A stretch of DNA of 64,000 nucleotides from an uncultured Deferribacteraceae bacterium (GCA_947313855.1 CAMZNS010000004.1:1-64000); one strand, 5' to 3'. Shown: positions 37,200 to 46,721, numbered from the stretch's first letter. Numbers and translations are program-made. Notes: generated by a model not told the origin, from the letters alone.

Positions 37200-38843
37200 T
37201 TATTTTGTGGTGTTGGTGTTGGTGTTGGTGGTGGTGTTGGTGGTGTTGGTGTTGGTGTTGGTGGTGTGGAGTGCGTACACGTCGATTACGCTAATGGGGT
37301 AGGTTGTCCAGCCAGCAATACCCTTTCGCACCGCTGTGTGCACTGCGGGATCCATGATAAAGTATGCCGCCAAGTCTTCAGCCAAAATACCTTGGGCATC
37401 GCGGTATGCTTTTTCACTTTGGGACTCATTGCTATGCAGGGCGGTGTTGATTAATTGGTCAAACGTTGTGTTTTTGTAGTGGAAGAAGTTGTTGCTGTAT
37501 GTTGATGAGTATCGTCGTAAGGTTTGGTACGGGTCGAGTTTCCCTGCGAAGCCCACAACAGTTGCTTCGTAGTTTGCCGATTTGTAGACGTCGTTGAGCC
37601 ATACCCCCCACTCCACGGTTTTGATTGTGGTGTTGATGCCGATTGTGTTGAGGTTTTCGGCGATGAGTACTGCTGTGTCCACGTGTAGTTGGTAGTTGGA
37701 GGGGACAGTTATTGTGAGGTTGAAGCCGTTTTTGTAAGGTGAGCGTTTGAGGCTGAGTAGAGCTTCGGTTTCGTTGTATGGGTATGGTGTGGCGATGGAG
37801 CTGTTGTAGTATTGCCCCATGAGCGGTGTCATGTGCGATTCGAGGGGGGTGCCTTCGTTGTTTGTGAGTAGCTCGATGATGCGGGTTTTGTTGATTGCCT
37901 GACTAATGGCGATACGAACGTCTTTGTTGGCAAGGGGTGCATAGGTGTGGTTGTATGCGAGTATTTGTACGAGGTTGAGGTTTGCGGCGATGTTGTTGAA
38001 GTTTGACATGTTTAGCATTTTGAAGTTGTTGTAGGGTAGGTCGGGGATAATGTCGAGGCTGTTGCTACTCTGACTGTTGGCTGCGAGTATGGTGGTTGTC
38101 ATGTGGGGGATGATTCGGAATGTAACATTTTTGATGGGAGCCTCGCCCAGGTAGAACTGTGGGAATGCTTCGAGGGCAACAAACTGTGTTGGGGAGTAGT
38201 TCTGCAAGCGATACGGACCTGCACCGACGGGGTTGACGCCCACAGTGTCGCCACTATTTTCGGGGATAATAGCTCGGGTAAACTCTGTTAAGATGGAGTT
38301 GTTGGACTCAGACAGGGTAAAACGTACGGTAGAGGGGTTCACTGCCTCCACCCCCGTTACAATATCGAGGGACTTATAACGTATGCTTGGATCCATATCA
38401 CCCATGAGCCTGCGGTAGCTGTAGACAACATCTTTGGATTCGACGGGGTTGCCGTTGTGAAACAGGGCATTGGGGCGAAGGTGGAAAGTGTACTGAGTGC
38501 GGTTGTTGTTGACGCTATAGCTGCTGGCAATACCATCCACAAGGCTACCGTTCGGTGTTGGCGTGAGCAGTCCGCGAAACACGTTGAACATTACCTCTTT
38601 AGTACCAGCAGACGAGGCTTTGTGGGGATCGAGGGTGTCCATGTCTTGCGGGATACGAATATTTAACGTGTGGGTGTTGTAGTTTTTGGTGGTTGCCATG
38701 TTGTTGGTTTTGGTGCACGCACCTACAATTAGGGGGAGCATGGTTAGTGTGACAGCTGTAAGGGCAAGTGTGGTGTGTTTGGGTAGTATTCGTCGGTGTT
38801 TTGGTGTGAGTTGTTGGGCTGTCGCTGTTTCTGTCGCGGTCAT
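37200..38843 (-). CDS. Peptide ABC transporter substrate-binding lipoprotein (OppA/DppA-like)
   Basis: A 547-residue SBP family 5 protein. AAGGGGAG lies 4 bases before the ATG at 38843, which excludes an upstream TTG/ATG. Lipobox IVGAC puts Cys near residue 43 after a long basic lead. Then come DTLDPHKASS, LRPNALFHNGNPVESKDVVYS, GAGPYRL-like GPYRLQNY, and a C-terminal domain. The last about 20 residues are Thr/Asn repeats (TNTNTNTTK) from GGTGTTGGT units (37205-37262), not part of the fold. It supplies short peptides to the permeases downstream. Confidence 0.9.
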   Translation of the reverse strand: MTATETATAQQLTPKHRRILPKHTTLALTAVTLTMLPLIVGACTKTNNMATTKNYNTHTLNIRIPQDMDTLDPHKASSAGTKEVMFNVFRGLLTPTPNGSLVDGIASSYSVNNNRTQYTFHLRPNALFHNGNPVESKDVVYSYRRLMGDMDPSIRYKSLDIVTGVEAVNPSTVRFTLSESNNSILTEFTRAIIPENSGDTVGVNPVGAGPYRLQNYSPTQFVALEAFPQFYLGEAPIKNVTFRIIPHMTTTILAANSQSSNSLDIIPDLPYNNFKMLNMSNFNNIAANLNLVQILAYNHTYAPLANKDVRIAISQAINKTRIIELLTNNEGTPLESHMTPLMGQYYNSSIATPYPYNETEALLSLKRSPYKNGFNLTITVPSNYQLHVDTAVLIAENLNTIGINTTIKTVEWGVWLNDVYKSANYEATVVGFAGKLDPYQTLRRYSSTYSNNFFHYKNTTFDQLINTALHSNESQSEKAYRDAQGILAEDLAAYFIMDPAVHTAVRKGIAGWTTYPISVIDVYALHTTNTNTNTTNTTTNTNTNTTK

Positions 38844-38879
38844 AATTCTCCCCTTAAAATGGGTTGTGTGTTTGGTTGT

Positions 38880-38910
38880 GTAGCAGTACCCCAATAAAAG
38901 GTACTGCTAC
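38880..38910. terminator. Perfect 11-bp inverted repeat between htrA and the peptide transporter
   Basis: GTAGCAGTACC (38880-38890) and GGTACTGCTAC (38900-38910) enclose a 9-base loop. On the minus strand it stands 20 bases after the htrA stop and about 37 bases before the SBP start. No T-run follows on the minus strand, so termination may be weak or factor-dependent; an operator for the peptide operon or an mRNA-stabilising hairpin is equally possible. Confidence 0.6.
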
Positions 38911-38929
38911 AAAGTTGTGCTAGTTGTTG

Positions 38930-40495
38930 CTAGTCTTTGTTGTAGGCGATGTAGGTTTTGCCCCTAGGTGTGGCAACACGCATGTTGACCGTATCACCAG
39001 ATTTAATTTTGGAGTAGGTTGCTTTGAAGTCTGCAACGGATGTTATTTTTGTGCCATCAATAGCCATGATGATTACCCCCGCTTTCAGACCAACACTGCT
39101 CGCATTCGATTCGGCTTCGACAGCCCATACGCCAACGCCGTAAGCAACGTCATATTCTTCGGCAGTTTTGTTGTCAATGTTTTGTACCGATATTCCGTCT
39201 ACGGTGGTGGAGTTTTGGTTGTTGTCATTGTTTTGGTTGTTGTCATTGTTTTTGCGTCCAGCGGTTTCGGGTCGTTCGCCCACAGTTACCTTGACGGTTA
39301 TCCGTTTGTTGTTTCGTAGTATCCCTAGTGTAACGGTTTTCCCTGGCTTGGTGCTTCCAACAGTTTGTGCAAAGCCTCTGAAGCCGTTGACGGGCATTTT
39401 GTTGACGTCGAGGATAACATCTCCGGGTAGGAGTCCACTTTTGTCAGCAGGATTGTCGGGCACCACATCGGCAATAACAATGGCGTTGTTGTAGTCTTTG
39501 GGAACGCCAAACGATGACGCTAGTTCGGGAGTGAGTTCCTGCAGTGTAACACCTATCCAGCCGTGGACAACAGAGTTGTTGAGTAGTTGTGGCATTAGTG
39601 TTGTGAACGTGTTGATGGGTATGGAGAAGCCGAGTCCGTGTGCACTACGAAATATTGCGGTGTTGATACCGATGACTTCGCCTGCCATGTTGATTAGGGG
39701 TCCGCCAGAGTTGCCAGGGTTGATGGATGCGTCTGTTTGTAGGAAGCTGTCGAATGGTCCGCTTTGAATGCTTCTGTCCTTTGCGGAGATGATTCCAGCG
39801 GTAACAGTGGCGTCAAGTCCGTACGGGGATCCGATGGCGAGCACCCATTCGCCGATATTGGTGGCGTCGGAGTTGCCTAGAGGTAGGGGGGTGAGGGTTT
39901 CGTTGGCATCGATTTTGATTAGGGCAAGGTCGGTGAGGGGGTCTGTGCCGATGAGGGTGGCGTTGTACGCGTTGCCACTAGACAGGGTTACGACGATACT
40001 CGTTCCGTTGTCCACAACATGGTTGTTGGTAACGATGTAGCCATCTTGGTTGATCACAAAACCTGAACCTTGGGACTGAGATTCTCGTGGTTGTGTTGGT
40101 CGTGGTGTTTGTGGGTGTTGCGGGAAGGGTTGCTGAAAGAACTCGCCGAAAAACTCATCGAAGAAGTTGTTGGGCATGCCGTTGAAGAGGCTCGACATGG
40201 GCTGCTGCTCCACGATTTGCGTTACGACGATGTTGACCGTACCGTTGCGTGTTCGGTTGATAATCTCCACGAAGTTGGGGTATGGCGTGTTAGTGTTAGC
40301 GTTAACGTTGTTTTGGAGATTGGTTTCGCCCACGTTAAGTGTGGTTGTATCTGTGTTGAGGTTTTGGTTATCGGGGTTTGTTGCGGTTTGTTTTGGGTTA
40401 CTGCATCCTTGGAGTGCCACTAGAACAATAAGTGCTAAAAGTATGATTGTGGCGATGTGTTGAATACGCAGTACCGGTTTTGTGTTAATATGCAT
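38930..40495 (-). CDS. htrA: HtrA/DegP-family periplasmic serine protease, lipoprotein form
   Basis: A 521-residue protein from the ATG at 40495, with GGAGGAGAT 8 bases upstream. A lipobox ALQGC (Cys about 30) predicts lipid anchoring, unlike soluble E. coli DegP. The protease domain has the triad TNNHVVD (His), DLALIK (Asp) and GNSGGP (Ser), preceded by a Q/P/F-rich LA-like loop (FFDEFFGEFFQQPFPQ). Two PDZ domains follow, separated by an Asn/Asp linker (NNDNNQNNDNNQ) coded by 21-bp repeats near 39203-39250. It degrades or refolds damaged envelope proteins and may be controlled by the nearby ECF sigma factor (inference). Confidence 0.94.
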   Translation of the reverse strand: MHINTKPVLRIQHIATIILLALIVLVALQGCSNPKQTATNPDNQNLNTDTTTLNVGETNLQNNVNANTNTPYPNFVEIINRTRNGTVNIVVTQIVEQQPMSSLFNGMPNNFFDEFFGEFFQQPFPQHPQTPRPTQPRESQSQGSGFVINQDGYIVTNNHVVDNGTSIVVTLSSGNAYNATLIGTDPLTDLALIKIDANETLTPLPLGNSDATNIGEWVLAIGSPYGLDATVTAGIISAKDRSIQSGPFDSFLQTDASINPGNSGGPLINMAGEVIGINTAIFRSAHGLGFSIPINTFTTLMPQLLNNSVVHGWIGVTLQELTPELASSFGVPKDYNNAIVIADVVPDNPADKSGLLPGDVILDVNKMPVNGFRGFAQTVGSTKPGKTVTLGILRNNKRITVKVTVGERPETAGRKNNDNNQNNDNNQNSTTVDGISVQNIDNKTAEEYDVAYGVGVWAVEAESNASSVGLKAGVIIMAIDGTKITSVADFKATYSKIKSGDTVNMRVATPRGKTYIAYNKD

Positions 40496-40611
40496 CGTAA
40501 TATCTCCTCCTAAGTGAAAAGTAGGGTGCGATTTATTATACAAAACTGCAGGAAAATTGCAAGACATGGGGGATAATTATTGCGGGGCTAGGGTTGTGGC
40601 TAGGGATGGCA

Positions 40612-40742
40612 ATGGTGACGGGCGACAAGTACGGGCGACAAGTACGGGTTGAGGCTTGAAGGAGCGGGGTAGCGTAACGGTAGCGTAACGGTAGGTAGCA
40701 GTAGCGTAACGGTAGGTAGCAGTAGCGTAACGGTAGGGCTCA
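40612..40742. repeat. Tandem repeats between anti-sigma gene and htrA
   Basis: GACGGGCGACAAGTAC-type units (about 40617-40650) and a 23-bp unit, GTAGCGTAACGGTAGGTAGCA with two further bases (about 40672-40738), lie next to the stop of the anti-sigma gene at 40745. The genes on both sides run the same way (minus), so this array is 3' of the anti-sigma gene and 5' of htrA. Confidence 0.82.
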
Positions 40743-40744
40743 GT

Positions 40745-41293
40745 CTACTTTTCAATATCAATATCCGACACCATGATAACCAAAGAACCGTCGTTTAAGG
40801 ACTCGTGCTGTACGCTAGAGAATGAGTACAACATACTAGTACTGCTCCCCACAAGTATTAAAAGGCTCGCCGCGGATGTAATGATTAGGGGTCGTGGGTT
40901 AAAAAGAAATTCGTATTTCGGGTTATGGCGACTATCCCCAGCACTGTTTTTTGTGGTATCAGGGTTGGTGTTGGTGTTGCCGAAGTGGTTGTGGTTAGCG
41001 GGGTATTTGCGATAGTCATCGATAGTTTTGGTTTGCTGTGCTATTCGAGCCATAATGGTGCTTGCCATGGCGGTATTTTCTGTTTGGGAGTTGGTTTTGC
41101 CGGCAAGGAAATGGATATTAGAACGCACGATATTGTGTACCTGTTTTTGTGCTTCGAGCTCCGAAAAGCAGTACGCACAACTCTGTGTATGTTGCATCAG
41201 TGATTTTTTATCCTGATTGGGCAGGGCGTTGTCCATAAGTGCAGAGATATTGCGTTTGTACTCTTCGCAGCTACTTAATCGTTGTGGCTGCAT
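40745..41293 (-). CDS. Anti-sigma factor with zinc-finger-like N-terminus and one membrane span
   Basis: A 182-residue protein. The N-terminal anti-sigma domain has CEEYKRNISALMDNALP and the QHTQSCAYC motif, matching the HxxxCxxC zinc site of ZAS proteins. A polar linker is followed by a transmembrane segment (PLIITSAASLLILVGSSTS, about 133-151) and a short extracytoplasmic tail. It would hold the sigma factor encoded just upstream at the membrane until a stress signal. It overlaps the sigma gene by 23 bases, which supports paired expression. Confidence 0.87.
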   Translation of the reverse strand: MQPQRLSSCEEYKRNISALMDNALPNQDKKSLMQHTQSCAYCFSELEAQKQVHNIVRSNIHFLAGKTNSQTENTAMASTIMARIAQQTKTIDDYRKYPANHNHFGNTNTNPDTTKNSAGDSRHNPKYEFLFNPRPLIITSAASLLILVGSSTSMLYSFSSVQHESLNDGSLVIMVSDIDIEK

Positions 41294-41864
41294 CTGAGAT
41301 AACTCCTTTTTTCATTAATTTATCTTTAAAAATACGTCTGGCATTAAAGAGCCTACTACGCACTGTTCCAACGGGGATATACAGTGCTTCGGCTATCTCT
41401 TCGTACGATAAGCTTTCCACTTCACGCAAGTAGTAAACAGTTTGCAGTCGTTGTGGAAGTGTGTTGTAAATATTTTCTAATAGTACTGACACGTCGGCAT
41501 TTGCCAGAATATCTTCGGGTGTTTTGTCGGCGACAATACTATTTATGATATTGTCGTGGTGTTCTTCGTCGGCGAACGAGTATTGGTGTTTGATGGTTCT
41601 GAAGTATGAGTACGAGTTATTGATGGCAACGCGTCTCAACCATGGGTAGAAGCTGTTTGGGTCCTTGAGGGACTTGAGGTTGATGTAGGCAGCCACAAAG
41701 CTATTCTGTACAATATCTTTAGACGCATCTTCATTTCGGGTAATTCTCATTACCAGTGCTAACAAAGGATTTTGATACTTTAAAACAAGCGACTCAAAAT
41801 CGTTCGTCGATCCACTTAAAACCTTATCGATGATAGCTTTATCACCAGTATTATCTGGAATCAT
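41271..41864 (-). CDS. ECF-type RNA polymerase sigma factor (RpoE-like)
   Basis: A 197-residue group IV sigma factor. Region 2 covers about residues 18-90 (FESLVLKYQNPLLALVMRITRNEDASKDIVQNSFVAA region, with WLRRVAINNSYSYFR for -10 recognition). Region 4 covers about 128-180 (LPQRLQTVYYLREVESLSYEEIAEAL, IPVGTVRSRLFNARR). It is paired with the anti-sigma factor that overlaps its end. Targets cannot be read from sequence; htrA and the envelope proteins in this operon are natural candidates. Confidence 0.93.
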   Translation of the reverse strand: MIPDNTGDKAIIDKVLSGSTNDFESLVLKYQNPLLALVMRITRNEDASKDIVQNSFVAAYINLKSLKDPNSFYPWLRRVAINNSYSYFRTIKHQYSFADEEHHDNIINSIVADKTPEDILANADVSVLLENIYNTLPQRLQTVYYLREVESLSYEEIAEALYIPVGTVRSRLFNARRIFKDKLMKKGVISDAATTIK

Positions 41865-41900
41865 AACCCCTGTGAACCCCTTTTGAGTAGGTGTAGGTTT

Positions 41901-43445
41901 TTATAACCCACATTTAAATAGAGCAACAAAGGAGTCATTGATTAGCTTGTCGATAAAGTCAGCTATATATGTTTTGCTGTAGCAAAACATATTGTCTTCG
42001 TGTTTGTAAAGTCGACCACTAGAACACGAGGATTGGTTATCAATAACTACCTTATAGTTGTTCGGGAGCTGGTAAAAGTTCATTGTTTTATTAAGAATAT
42101 TATTACCAGAGTCGTCGTAAACGTAGACATAAGCCCTTGTTTTTAAAAACAGTATATATATATCTTCGTTGTTTGCCAAGGCATTTTTGCTATACAGTGC
42201 AAAATTGGCTGTTTGTCGTGTTAGTTCGTTGCTCTGGCCGATATTTTGCAACCGTATGGAGAGTTGTCGCAGGTTGCCTTGGTATTCGTCTAGAGTCTTG
42301 CTATCATATAGCACTGTTGTGTTCTGTATGTCAACTGTTTGAAATATTTTGTCGGGATTAAAAAATTTGGAAAGCAACAGACCTTTAACGTAATCGGCGA
42401 TGCTTATTGCATCTGAGTTCAACCATGCGTCAATATTATTCTGAAAAATATCGGTACATTTCTTATCGATGTTGGTTTTGGTAGTGTCAATCTTTAACGA
42501 CGATATGGTATCTAAGGCGTGGGGGAGGAAGTTGGAAAAATCGCTAGGGGAGGGGGAGTGTGCAACAAGTAGGTATGTTCTGGCACCATCTTGCACCATT
42601 GCTTCGAGACCTGAAGGGCTGAAGGATATGCTAATCATGTTGGCACCATCGTATGTTCGCAGAGTATTGTGTGTCCATAAATTACTGGTGTTGCTGGCGT
42701 CCGTATCTATGTCGTAGAGGGACATGTTCAGCGTGGAACCGGTGGTGTTGTCTGTGACGGTCATGAAGTAGTATGAGAGTTTGTCGGAGGTGTAGTTGAT
42801 GTTGTAGTGGAGGCTACTGTTGCGGTCGGGGTAGAGGCTGAAGCGTGTGCCGGGGATATCTATTGGCGAAGGTTGGGGTGTGTTCCATGATGTTGTGTCG
42901 ATGTGTGTTACGGTGTTGCTGTGTTTTTGTGCTTCCGTGGCAAGTTTTTGCAGGTAGCTGTTTGCTTGCTGGAGGAGCCCCTCTTGTAGTGCCTTGCGTT
43001 TTGCGTAGATGAGTCCGAAGTCGGACAACCCTTTGCGGTAGGCAACACTGGCGTTACTTTCGCGGATGATAAACGTGTAGCTGTTGTCGGCGGGGAGTAC
43101 GCTGATTATGGGGGGCGGGATGACCATCACTAGCTCTTTGGGTGACTCAGAATCGGTTTTGTTTTCGATGTAGTGGGTGGTAATCCCCTTGGTGGCGATT
43201 TTGGCGGTAACAAGGTAGGGGGTGATTCGTGAGATGCGGGGGATGTCGAGATACAGATCGACCTGAGTCACGGCAAGGGTGAGCTCAGACTGGTTGTACA
43301 TGTTTTGAATGCCGACGTCGGCGGGTGACATGGACGGGATACTACGAAGACGCTGTTGTAGGGGCAAGGATAGGGCAACCATGAGTGCAAACGCTGAGAT
43401 GAGTAGCACTGGGGAGGATAGTTTTCGTAGGATTAGTTGCGTCAT
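41901..43445 (-). CDS. Anchored envelope protein with DUF4230-like region
   Basis: A 514-residue protein. One N-terminal membrane segment (SSPVLLISAFALMVALSLPL, about 10-29) is followed by a region like DUF4230: YNQSELTLAVTQVDLYLDIP, then LVMVIPPPIISVLPADNSY and a helical segment AKRKALQEGLLQQANSYLQK (about 45-175). The remainder (about 180-514) is beta-rich and unrecognised, with two Cys pairs near the end. The family match is by eye. It lies 36 bases upstream of the sigma gene in the same direction, so the two are probably cotranscribed. Confidence 0.55.
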   Translation of the reverse strand: MTQLILRKLSSPVLLISAFALMVALSLPLQQRLRSIPSMSPADVGIQNMYNQSELTLAVTQVDLYLDIPRISRITPYLVTAKIATKGITTHYIENKTDSESPKELVMVIPPPIISVLPADNSYTFIIRESNASVAYRKGLSDFGLIYAKRKALQEGLLQQANSYLQKLATEAQKHSNTVTHIDTTSWNTPQPSPIDIPGTRFSLYPDRNSSLHYNINYTSDKLSYYFMTVTDNTTGSTLNMSLYDIDTDASNTSNLWTHNTLRTYDGANMISISFSPSGLEAMVQDGARTYLLVAHSPSPSDFSNFLPHALDTISSLKIDTTKTNIDKKCTDIFQNNIDAWLNSDAISIADYVKGLLLSKFFNPDKIFQTVDIQNTTVLYDSKTLDEYQGNLRQLSIRLQNIGQSNELTRQTANFALYSKNALANNEDIYILFLKTRAYVYVYDDSGNNILNKTMNFYQLPNNYKVVIDNQSSCSSGRLYKHEDNMFCYSKTYIADFIDKLINDSFVALFKCGL

Positions 43446-43494
43446 AGTGGTTGTCTCCGTGTTGTAAAAGTCGGTTAGTGGTTACGGTTAGTGG

Positions 43495-44898
43495 TTACGG
43501 GTTGAGGTTGATGGTGCTGACATAAAGGTTGTTTCGGGCATACTCAGTGTACAAAAATATCTTTAAAGTATCAACCATGGTACTGTAAATCTGTCCGTCA
43601 GAGAGTAGGCTAATGGCTATCTGTTCGTCTAATCTGTTGACGTCGATTGTTGGGCTTGAGTTGTGCTCGGACGATAGAATCGTATTGATGATGAGGTAGT
43701 TGGTTTCAGGGGTAACGGGGTTAGCAAGCATGGTGTTTTGTTCGGTAGTGTTGTTGTCGGCAACGGTATCTGCAACGGTATTTATATCTGGCATTGGTAT
43801 CGGTGTCGGTGCGAGATAGTGGATAATCTTGGAGTGGTCGCTAATCTGGTAAAACAGGGGCTCGGTGGGTGTGTACACCGCATTATCGATGTTTTCCCCA
43901 AGGGTTGTGAGGTTACTGTTGTTCTGAGTTCCGACTGGCTGTGTGTGTATTTTTTTGGGTTGCAGTCGAAGCCAACCATCGGCTGTGGTAAAGGTTTGCA
44001 TGGGTAGTGCGTTTGCGGCTTTCCCCGTATTGGGTTCGATGTAGCTTTGTGCGAAGCCCACTTTGACAAGGGTTGCGTTGTGGATGGTCACCTTGATGCG
44101 AAATGGGATTAGGTTGAGGTCTGATTTGTGTGATACGACTGAGTTGAGGTAGCTAAACTCGGTTAGGTCGATGGATATGTCGGCATAACCTTGGACATTG
44201 TAGACGGAGCTGTTTGTTGTTGCTGATGCGATATTGTCTTGGGAGAGAACGCCGTTGATGATAAACTTATCGAATTCGATACGTTGTAGCACTGGGTATA
44301 TGGCGTTGCGTGCCTGTTCGTCTGTGGTGTTCGCCGTGGTGTGGATGAGGCTTACTGCTGGGATAGCCTCGTCGTCGTCAAGGAGTATGCCTACGATGGG
44401 CATGGTAATTGCGATTATGGTAAATGTTACGGTGAGTATTGCCATGATAATGCCACGGATACCGGCGTTTTCAGTGATACCACTCATAACCGATGATTTT
44501 ATTTGGTACGAGATTTTTCGTTCGATGTTGAAGGCGTCGTGAATTCGGTTGAGTTCTTGTCCGTGTGCAAAGGTTACGAGGTTTTCGGCGATACTGAGTA
44601 TTTTTTCACGTTGTGGTTCTCCCATTTCGAATGTGAGTTCGAGTAGTTTGGAGAGCAGTTCTTTTTCGGTCATCCCCTGCGATTGGATGTTGTTGACGAG
44701 GTTGATGATGAAGTCGTCTTTGTTGGGTATGGAGTTGTATTTTTTTTTCAGGGCAACGCAGATGTATTCGGATATGTGTCGTTCTTTGCGGTGTGAGCGG
44801 AACACTTTTCGTGCAAGGTAGTAGATAGCGTAGACCATGATGACAAGATTTTGTTCCATACTGCTTTGTTGTTGGTTGCGGTTTGGGTTGTTGTTCAT
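43495..44898 (-). CDS. Membrane protein with helical cytoplasmic domain and large extracytoplasmic domain
   Basis: A 467-residue protein. The N-terminal about 150 residues are helical and cytoplasmic in look (ERHISEYICVALKKKYN, MTEKELLSKLLELTFEMGEPQREKILSIAENL), somewhat like TerB/DnaJ-associated helical domains. One membrane span lies at about 149-173 (GIIMAILTVTFTIIAITMPIVGILL). A long outer part with Asn/Thr-rich segments follows. I recognise no family with certainty. It is the second gene of the row tadA, this, DUF4230-like, sigma, anti-sigma. A 12-bp duplication (GTTAGTGGTTAC, about 43477-43500) overlaps its stop. Confidence 0.55.
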   Translation of the reverse strand: MNNNPNRNQQQSSMEQNLVIMVYAIYYLARKVFRSHRKERHISEYICVALKKKYNSIPNKDDFIINLVNNIQSQGMTEKELLSKLLELTFEMGEPQREKILSIAENLVTFAHGQELNRIHDAFNIERKISYQIKSSVMSGITENAGIRGIIMAILTVTFTIIAITMPIVGILLDDDEAIPAVSLIHTTANTTDEQARNAIYPVLQRIEFDKFIINGVLSQDNIASATTNSSVYNVQGYADISIDLTEFSYLNSVVSHKSDLNLIPFRIKVTIHNATLVKVGFAQSYIEPNTGKAANALPMQTFTTADGWLRLQPKKIHTQPVGTQNNSNLTTLGENIDNAVYTPTEPLFYQISDHSKIIHYLAPTPIPMPDINTVADTVADNNTTEQNTMLANPVTPETNYLIINTILSSEHNSSPTIDVNRLDEQIAISLLSDGQIYSTMVDTLKIFLYTEYARNNLYVSTINLNP

Positions 44899-44932
44899 GA
44901 CAGCATGGCTCCTTGTTTGGTCGTTGTTTTGT

Positions 44933-45448
44933 TTAGCTGTTGAGTTTTGTGCGTATTTCGCGAAAAAATCTTCGTATTAGTGTTTGTGATTCGTTCTGCA
45001 TGAGTCCGTATTGGTAGTTGACTTTGTGGTTGAGTGTTGGTATGTCGAACAGGTTTGTTTGGCTGATGATGCCTCCGAATTTGGGTTCGTTGGTGCAGAA
45101 GACAACACGGTTGATTCGTGCGTGTATGATGGCACCACAGCACATTATACACGGTTCGATATTTGTGTACAGTGTAGAGTTGTTGAGTCGCCATGAGCCG
45201 AGTTTTTTGCTAGCGTCTTGTATGGCTAGTATTTCGGCGTGTGCGACAGTATCTTGCCGTGTTTCTTTTCGGTTCTGTCCGACTCCCACTATCTCCCCCT
45301 CCGCGACGACTATGGCACCGATGGGTACTTCCCCATTATCATAGGCATTTTGTGCTAATTTTAGTACATATTCCATGAAATAAATATCTTCGGGTGAGTA
45401 GTTGTCGTTGTTGGGTTTGTGGTTGAGGTTTGTGTTTGTGTTGTTCAT
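44933..45448 (-). CDS. tadA: tRNA adenosine-34 deaminase TadA
   Basis: About 171 residues from the ATG at 45448; frames to 45562 exist but only add low-complexity Thr/Asn/Lys. Zinc and catalysis motifs: VAHAEILA (His70, Glu72) and EPCIMCCGA (Cys100, Cys103), with VPIGAIVV before and GGIISQTNLF after. It converts A to I at the wobble position of tRNA-Arg(ACG). The C-terminus with RRFFREIRTKL is normal. The start is uncertain because no candidate has a good ribosome site. Confidence 0.9.
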   Translation of the reverse strand: MNNTNTNLNHKPNNDNYSPEDIYFMEYVLKLAQNAYDNGEVPIGAIVVAEGEIVGVGQNRKETRQDTVAHAEILAIQDASKKLGSWRLNNSTLYTNIEPCIMCCGAIIHARINRVVFCTNEPKFGGIISQTNLFDIPTLNHKVNYQYGLMQNESQTLIRRFFREIRTKLNS

Positions 45449-45627
45449 GGTTTGTGTTGTTTTTGTATCTCCGTGGGTTTTGCTTATCTTGGTTCTGGTG
45501 TTTGTTATGTTATAGTTGATTGCCGTAAAAATCAACATATCTAACGAGCTTTCGTCGATCATAATTTATCGTGCTAGTGAAAATCCCCTTTGCTATTGGT
45601 ATTTTTTTCGTGTAAAATGTGCTTTCT

Positions 45628-46650
45628 ATGCAAAAGTTAGCTACGCAAGCCGAGGATACTTCCATCGTGGGTATGAAGAATAGCATTTTGGTTACGGCAA
45701 GGAAGTATCGTGTTCTGATTGTTTCAGTTTCGATACTGGTGATTCTTGTTGCTGGTCTTACGTACGTGTTGGTTCAGCGGTATGCTGCTAGTCATGTCAA
45801 GTTTGTGTCCATTAACGGCAAAATGTACTACACTTCAGATTTCTCCGATTACATGTCCCTTAAAATGGGGGACATCTCCCCCAAGCTATTAAATAGTACT
45901 GAGGTTTTTCAGTTTTATCTCCACGATTTTGTACGCTACAACCTTATCTATCAGGATGCTCGTGGGGGCGGTTCATCTATCCCCCCCGTGGCGGGTAGCG
46001 AAGTGCGATACGCCCTCGAGGGGAATGCCTCCAAGGCGGATACCGTCAGGATACTCAGCAACCCACAAGTATTCAACAGCTTCCTAGGGATAACTTATCA
46101 AGACAGTGTTATTCACGGCTACATGGTCGACAACTTCTACAGGGTGATAACCATCTCGCCTGCTGAGATTAGCCAAGAATACGACAGGGTCAAAAAAGAG
46201 TTCGACAACTACCCCATTCGCCATATTTTAGGGATTGTCACCGACAACAGCTCCCTGCAACAGGAGATACTCGAAGAGCTCAAAGAGTACGATTTCGAAG
46301 AGGTGGCACGCCGTTATGGTGAGAGGTACAGCGACGTTTTCCTTCAGGAGGGGTTTTTGCTGGAAGGGAGTATCCCCCAAGAGATTATCCCTGCAGATGA
46401 AATGTCTCAGGGTGAAGCGCACTTATACGACCAAGGTGGCGTGCATCACATCTATCAAGTACTAGGGGTGTACCGCAATAGCAGAAACTTTATCCCGTTA
46501 GACTTGCTACGCGACAGTATCGGCAAATATCTGTACCACCAAAAGGTAAACTCTTATGTAGACGACTATATTGAAATATTGTACACTACTACCGATATAC
46601 ACTACTACATACCGAACGGAACGGTAATCAACACAATCATGACCCCATAA
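45628..46650 (+). CDS. Membrane-anchored PpiC/SurA-like peptidyl-prolyl isomerase
   Basis: About 340 residues. An N-terminal cytoplasmic stub is followed by a membrane span (VLIVSVSILVILVAGLTYVLV, about 28-48), a helical chaperone part and a parvulin-like domain (PIRHILGIVTDN, then EYDFEEVARRYGERYSD, FLLEGSIPQEI). The topology is that of PpiD/PrsA-type folding factors for exported proteins. The start could be ATG 45628 or ATG 45673; a -10-like TAAAAT at 45613-45618 would make the first one leaderless. It is divergent from tadA. Confidence 0.75.
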   Translation: MQKLATQAEDTSIVGMKNSILVTARKYRVLIVSVSILVILVAGLTYVLVQRYAASHVKFVSINGKMYYTSDFSDYMSLKMGDISPKLLNSTEVFQFYLHDFVRYNLIYQDARGGGSSIPPVAGSEVRYALEGNASKADTVRILSNPQVFNSFLGITYQDSVIHGYMVDNFYRVITISPAEISQEYDRVKKEFDNYPIRHILGIVTDNSSLQQEILEELKEYDFEEVARRYGERYSDVFLQEGFLLEGSIPQEIIPADEMSQGEAHLYDQGGVHHIYQVLGVYRNSRNFIPLDLLRDSIGKYLYHQKVNSYVDDYIEILYTTTDIHYYIPNGTVINTIMTP

Positions 46651-46721
46651 CACCACAACATACCCACAACATAATACTTGTTGAGCTGTGAATGTTATGG
46701 GAAACTTCAGACGGAGACGTT

